A stretch of 64,000 nt of DNA, from positions 2,498,074 through 2,562,073 of the forward strand of contig NW_019091370.1 in NCBI RefSeq assembly GCF_001949145.1, given 5' to 3'. Position numbers and translations under genes: made by a program. This document shows positions 61,120 through 64,000 of this stretch, one piece after another. The first letter of the stretch is position 1, and the number at the start of each line of letters is the position of its first letter. Origin of the DNA: Acanthaster planci. Taxonomy: Eukaryota; Echinodermata; Asteroidea; Valvatida; Acanthasteridae. The notes beneath the pieces were generated by a model that made no database searches, was not told the DNA's origin, and saw only the letters and a list, made by a program, of their open reading frames with translations.

Positions 61120-64000
61120 CTAGCCCCGGAGAGCGAGGACAGCTTCCAAATAATTACAAGGTGACCGATGATTATTCCTCTCTCAACTCTGGCTCTCTGT
61201 CAGCTCTTAGTGGCACTTAATTGCTTTTATTTATTACGCAAAGGATTCGTTGGTTGCAGCAACAAACGTCAAAGTGTTAGGAGTTTAGCAGGGGACAGCA
61301 ATGTGATTCCTCAAGTTTTACTACACGAAACAAAGCGGGACAGCCCGGCCGTTAGAACTTCTCTACGGCAGGATGCGTCGATGCCTTCAGGTAATGAATT
61401 CACATGTGCAACCTAAACAATGCTGCACACCGGTATCCTTTGCTTTTGCTCGAATCCGTGTTCGGACAATGATGCCTGTGTAGAGCTAATGCTGGTAAGT
61501 TAATAAACAGAAGTGCAGTCAGTCTGAAAAGAAGTTCAGCTGAGTGCTCGGTCGAGACGCTGCAACTTTTTGAAATGGTTTTGACCACCTTAAACCCAAG
61601 GCCCGACGAGGCCTGCTTGATGACCGTAGTCGTGGGGCTGTCACTGTATAGTGACACATACGAGAAAATGATGCTACCTTGTTCGACGCGACGACAGGAT
61701 TGAATCAACTAGAGCCCACTAGCTATCTATTATTCACCAGTTGTCTTCACGGACACGTCATCGCCATCAACTGCGCATGTTCATATAAATCCCATCTAGC
61801 CGGGGGGATTCCAATCATCTCAGTATCGCTCGTTTTTCAGTCACTCCGCTTTAACGCATAATACCATGCGCTTGTCGCCTCGCTGGCGCTATAAGGCCAT
61901 TGATAATAATTTATTCATTGAACTATTAAAACTACTATGGTGAGATGGTAATCATACTTTTTGTGCCATCATCCGTGACCATGGGAACGGGTGATGTCAC
62001 GGCAATGAGATGACTCTGCCTTCAGCGTATGCGAACGCACCATCCGCTGGTCCGTTGAGTGTTGTGAAGCCGTTTAACGCTACGTTGGCCACCGGCGCAT
62101 TAGTATGAACGCTGTGTACAAATTGGCCTCGTCCAGACTCGATCTGTTATACGCTGAGGACCGGTGCGTTTCCAAACACATGCATGACGTTGTGGATCAT
62201 ATTGTGAATCATATGCGGCGAGCGCCGCATTATAGGGTGACTCTGCAATATTTTGGGCGGGAAAATGATTTCCATGAACTGATGATACATCGTAGCGATA
62301 TATGTTATCTGTTCGCTGAATACCGCGTCTACGTGAAGCTGTTTATATCCAGGATGTCATATTAAAAAAAGAATTGCATTATGGAGTCATCAATTGGTCA
62401 GCATTTCGCAAGTTACTGGTCAGACTTAAGCTAAATTTGGTGCTTTTATTATTTATCTAAATCATCGAAGGCGTGGTTGAAGTTATAGGTGCGGTTCTTA
62501 CAGCAGGATATAAATAGACCTGGCTGACTATAAACAATATCTAACGTTGCAAAGGCGTTGCCAATTTTTCATTGTGATTTGCTGGGGGTGGGTATGATTC
62601 ATTGGGTTAGAGTGTTGGGAAAAGGAGCGAGGTTCATTTTGAAATTAAACTTTTGTCCATTAGTGGACTAACGTGAATCACTCGGCGTAATTTGGATACG
62701 TGTTTTTGACATACACAGGTAAACTTCGCGTCTGTTCAAATTTAGCCCAATTTCACAATTAAATTTTAAGGAAAGCTTTCTATTGTAGGCCTGCGAAATG
62801 CAGATTGCCTGCAGACGCGTTTCTAATGGAGTCAAATTATTTCTTTTCATCACTACCATAAGTATGAATAAACACATTGTGAGACGATGAAGTCACTTGC
62901 AATGTCACCTATCTGTCGTACGCATTTTTATTATTGACCCGCATCAAACATTAATGTTTGATGGAAATGACAAACTGTTGCTTCCAACTTTGCTGGTGAA
63001 TGACTCACTTTCAGAACTGTCATGGTTGGAAATACTAAAAGATTTTACTTACTAAAAGCTACAGTAAAGAGATATTGCAGCAAAGCACTGTTCCGCCATC
63101 TGTGTAGCCGACTAAATCACAATTGGTTAAGTCCATTGGCCGGGGTAAAAAAATGGCTTCAGAGTAAGACAGGTGAAACTACTAAAAAATCGTCCATTTG
63201 TTATGATTTTGCAAAAAAAGGCATTACTTTCTTGAAGGATGGTCCCAGTTTCCCACAGTGATATTATTTGTGTTAATTCAAAACCGCAGAAATTTGCAGT
63301 TAACTCCCCCATCAGCTTACCTCTCACAAATGAAACAGCATTCAGCATTCTTATCAACGCTTCAGAATGATGAATGTTCCTTTATACAACCTATCACTCA
63401 GGTGTGACTTGACAATTCAAGCCCGGAAATTCTCTTATTTATATATTGCCTATACATCCAGTAAGAATTCCTGATGGGATTATAACCCGTGCCATCGAAA
63501 TGATGTAGAAATGACACAGTGGTGAATGTCCTATGACCCCGCTGAAGTTGCTGGTATAGTAACTGAGAGCAAACCGATCATATGTGGATATTTTCAGTGA
63601 CCGAGTTGGTACGAAAACAAGACCGGATGGGAAGACAACGGGTAAACGCCACTGGAAGGGGTGTTCTTGATGAGCTTATCATCCGTGTCGTGTGTCTAGA
63701 CATGCACGACAAGATAACCAAAGATAAATTGTTATGACATCATGGGCACCGGCCTATATTGGTGAGCAAGCCCTACCTGTCAGCTAACAGTTGGTCAAAG
63801 TCCGTCGTCGTCGTCAAATGAATTAACAATCATCGAGCTTCAGTTGATGAAACCCCCATAGTTTTTATAAGCCCTGCACGCCGACGTCGATGCCATATTG
63901 AATAAATTTCTACAACAAATTAGAAAAACCAGACACCGTTCAATATTGATGGGAGTTGTTTTGGTTACGGCTTTAGTCAAGCCATTGATTCATATATGTT
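61120..64000. other. Upstream flank of the RGK gene
   Basis: Expected to contain the RGK promoter or non-coding first exon, but no TATA or other element can be named with confidence. It contains an 86-codon plus-strand ORF (62105-62365) and a short GTC run near 63807. The rest is AT-rich with no supported gene. Confidence 0.5.
62105..62365 (+). other. Unassigned ORF, 86 codons
   Basis: Runs from ATG (MNAVYKLASSRLDLL...) to TAA, with an in-frame TAA nine codons upstream of the in-frame run. Its composition (Leu, Arg, His, Tyr, Asp, few Pro; HMHDVVDHIVNHM, YFGRENDFHELM) and mixed codon use look more protein-like than most chance frames here. I recognise no family, and no splice partner is visible. 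Divergent to the RGK gene. It contains a perfect 8-bp inverted repeat (ATGCGGCG AG CGCCGCAT). Chance frames of this length are common in a 64 kb window, so it may be noise. Confidence 0.2.

Noticed and set aside
60866-61123. Plus-strand frames opposite the RGK first exon
   Set aside because: Antisense shadows of the P-loop exon; low-complexity Gly/Arg/Val-rich text.

Overview
This is a gene-poor, intron-rich stretch of animal nuclear DNA. It has no operons, no tRNA or rRNA genes, no CRISPR array and no prokaryotic features. Only about 1.4 kb of the 64 kb can be assigned to protein-coding exons, and these belong to two genes, both on the minus strand. The large introns, the AT-leaning base composition with scattered CpG-rich islands, the many small foldback elements and the gene content fit an invertebrate animal, most likely a marine deuterostome such as an echinoderm, hemichordate or amphioxus. 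That placement is inference and the sequence alone does not give the species.

Left part (1-17.5 kb): the 5' half of a carbonic-anhydrase-related protein VIII (CA8/CARP VIII) gene. Three exons join in frame (17045-17114, 11929-12123, 7160-7284) and give the first 130 residues. The remaining 3' exons were not found and should lie beyond the left edge. The first zinc-ligand histidine of true carbonic anhydrases is replaced by threonine, as expected of a non-catalytic family member, although vertebrate CA8 has arginine there. RFX X-box motifs lie just upstream of the start codon. A LINE 3'-end fragment lies at 1.4 kb, and two copies of an interspersed repeat lie near 5.8-6.1 and 10.5-10.8 kb.

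Middle (17.5-32.2 kb): no confident gene. It holds a CGTCG-rich block with a perfect hairpin (19.1-19.4 kb), a CpG-rich patch with exon-like signals on both strands (22.8-23.1 kb), a foldback element (25.74-25.89 kb) and a second palindromic X-box (27.03 kb).

Right part (32.2-61.1 kb): a complete-looking RGK-family small GTPase gene (Rad/Rem/Gem/Kir). Four exons (60684-61032, 38456-38547, 35737-35941, 32230-32573) join in frame into a 329-residue protein. It has a P-loop, NKTD and ETSA motifs and the diagnostic C-terminal RGK tail ending SKSCHVMEVL. Its 22 kb first intron carries a 35-bp minisatellite and palindromic elements. A perfect ZNF143/Staf consensus lies in its last intron.

Right edge (61.1-64 kb): upstream flank of the RGK gene, with one unassigned plus-strand ORF at 62.1 kb.

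The two genes have separate known roles: CA8 in inositol-trisphosphate-receptor signalling and RGK proteins in inhibiting voltage-gated calcium channels. Both touch calcium handling. Their linkage resembles the human CA7-RRAD region on 16q22 and the GEM/carbonic-anhydrase region of chromosome 8. I found no convincing undescribed molecular system. The most checkable novelties are the altered residues in the two proteins, the regulatory motifs and the repeat families.
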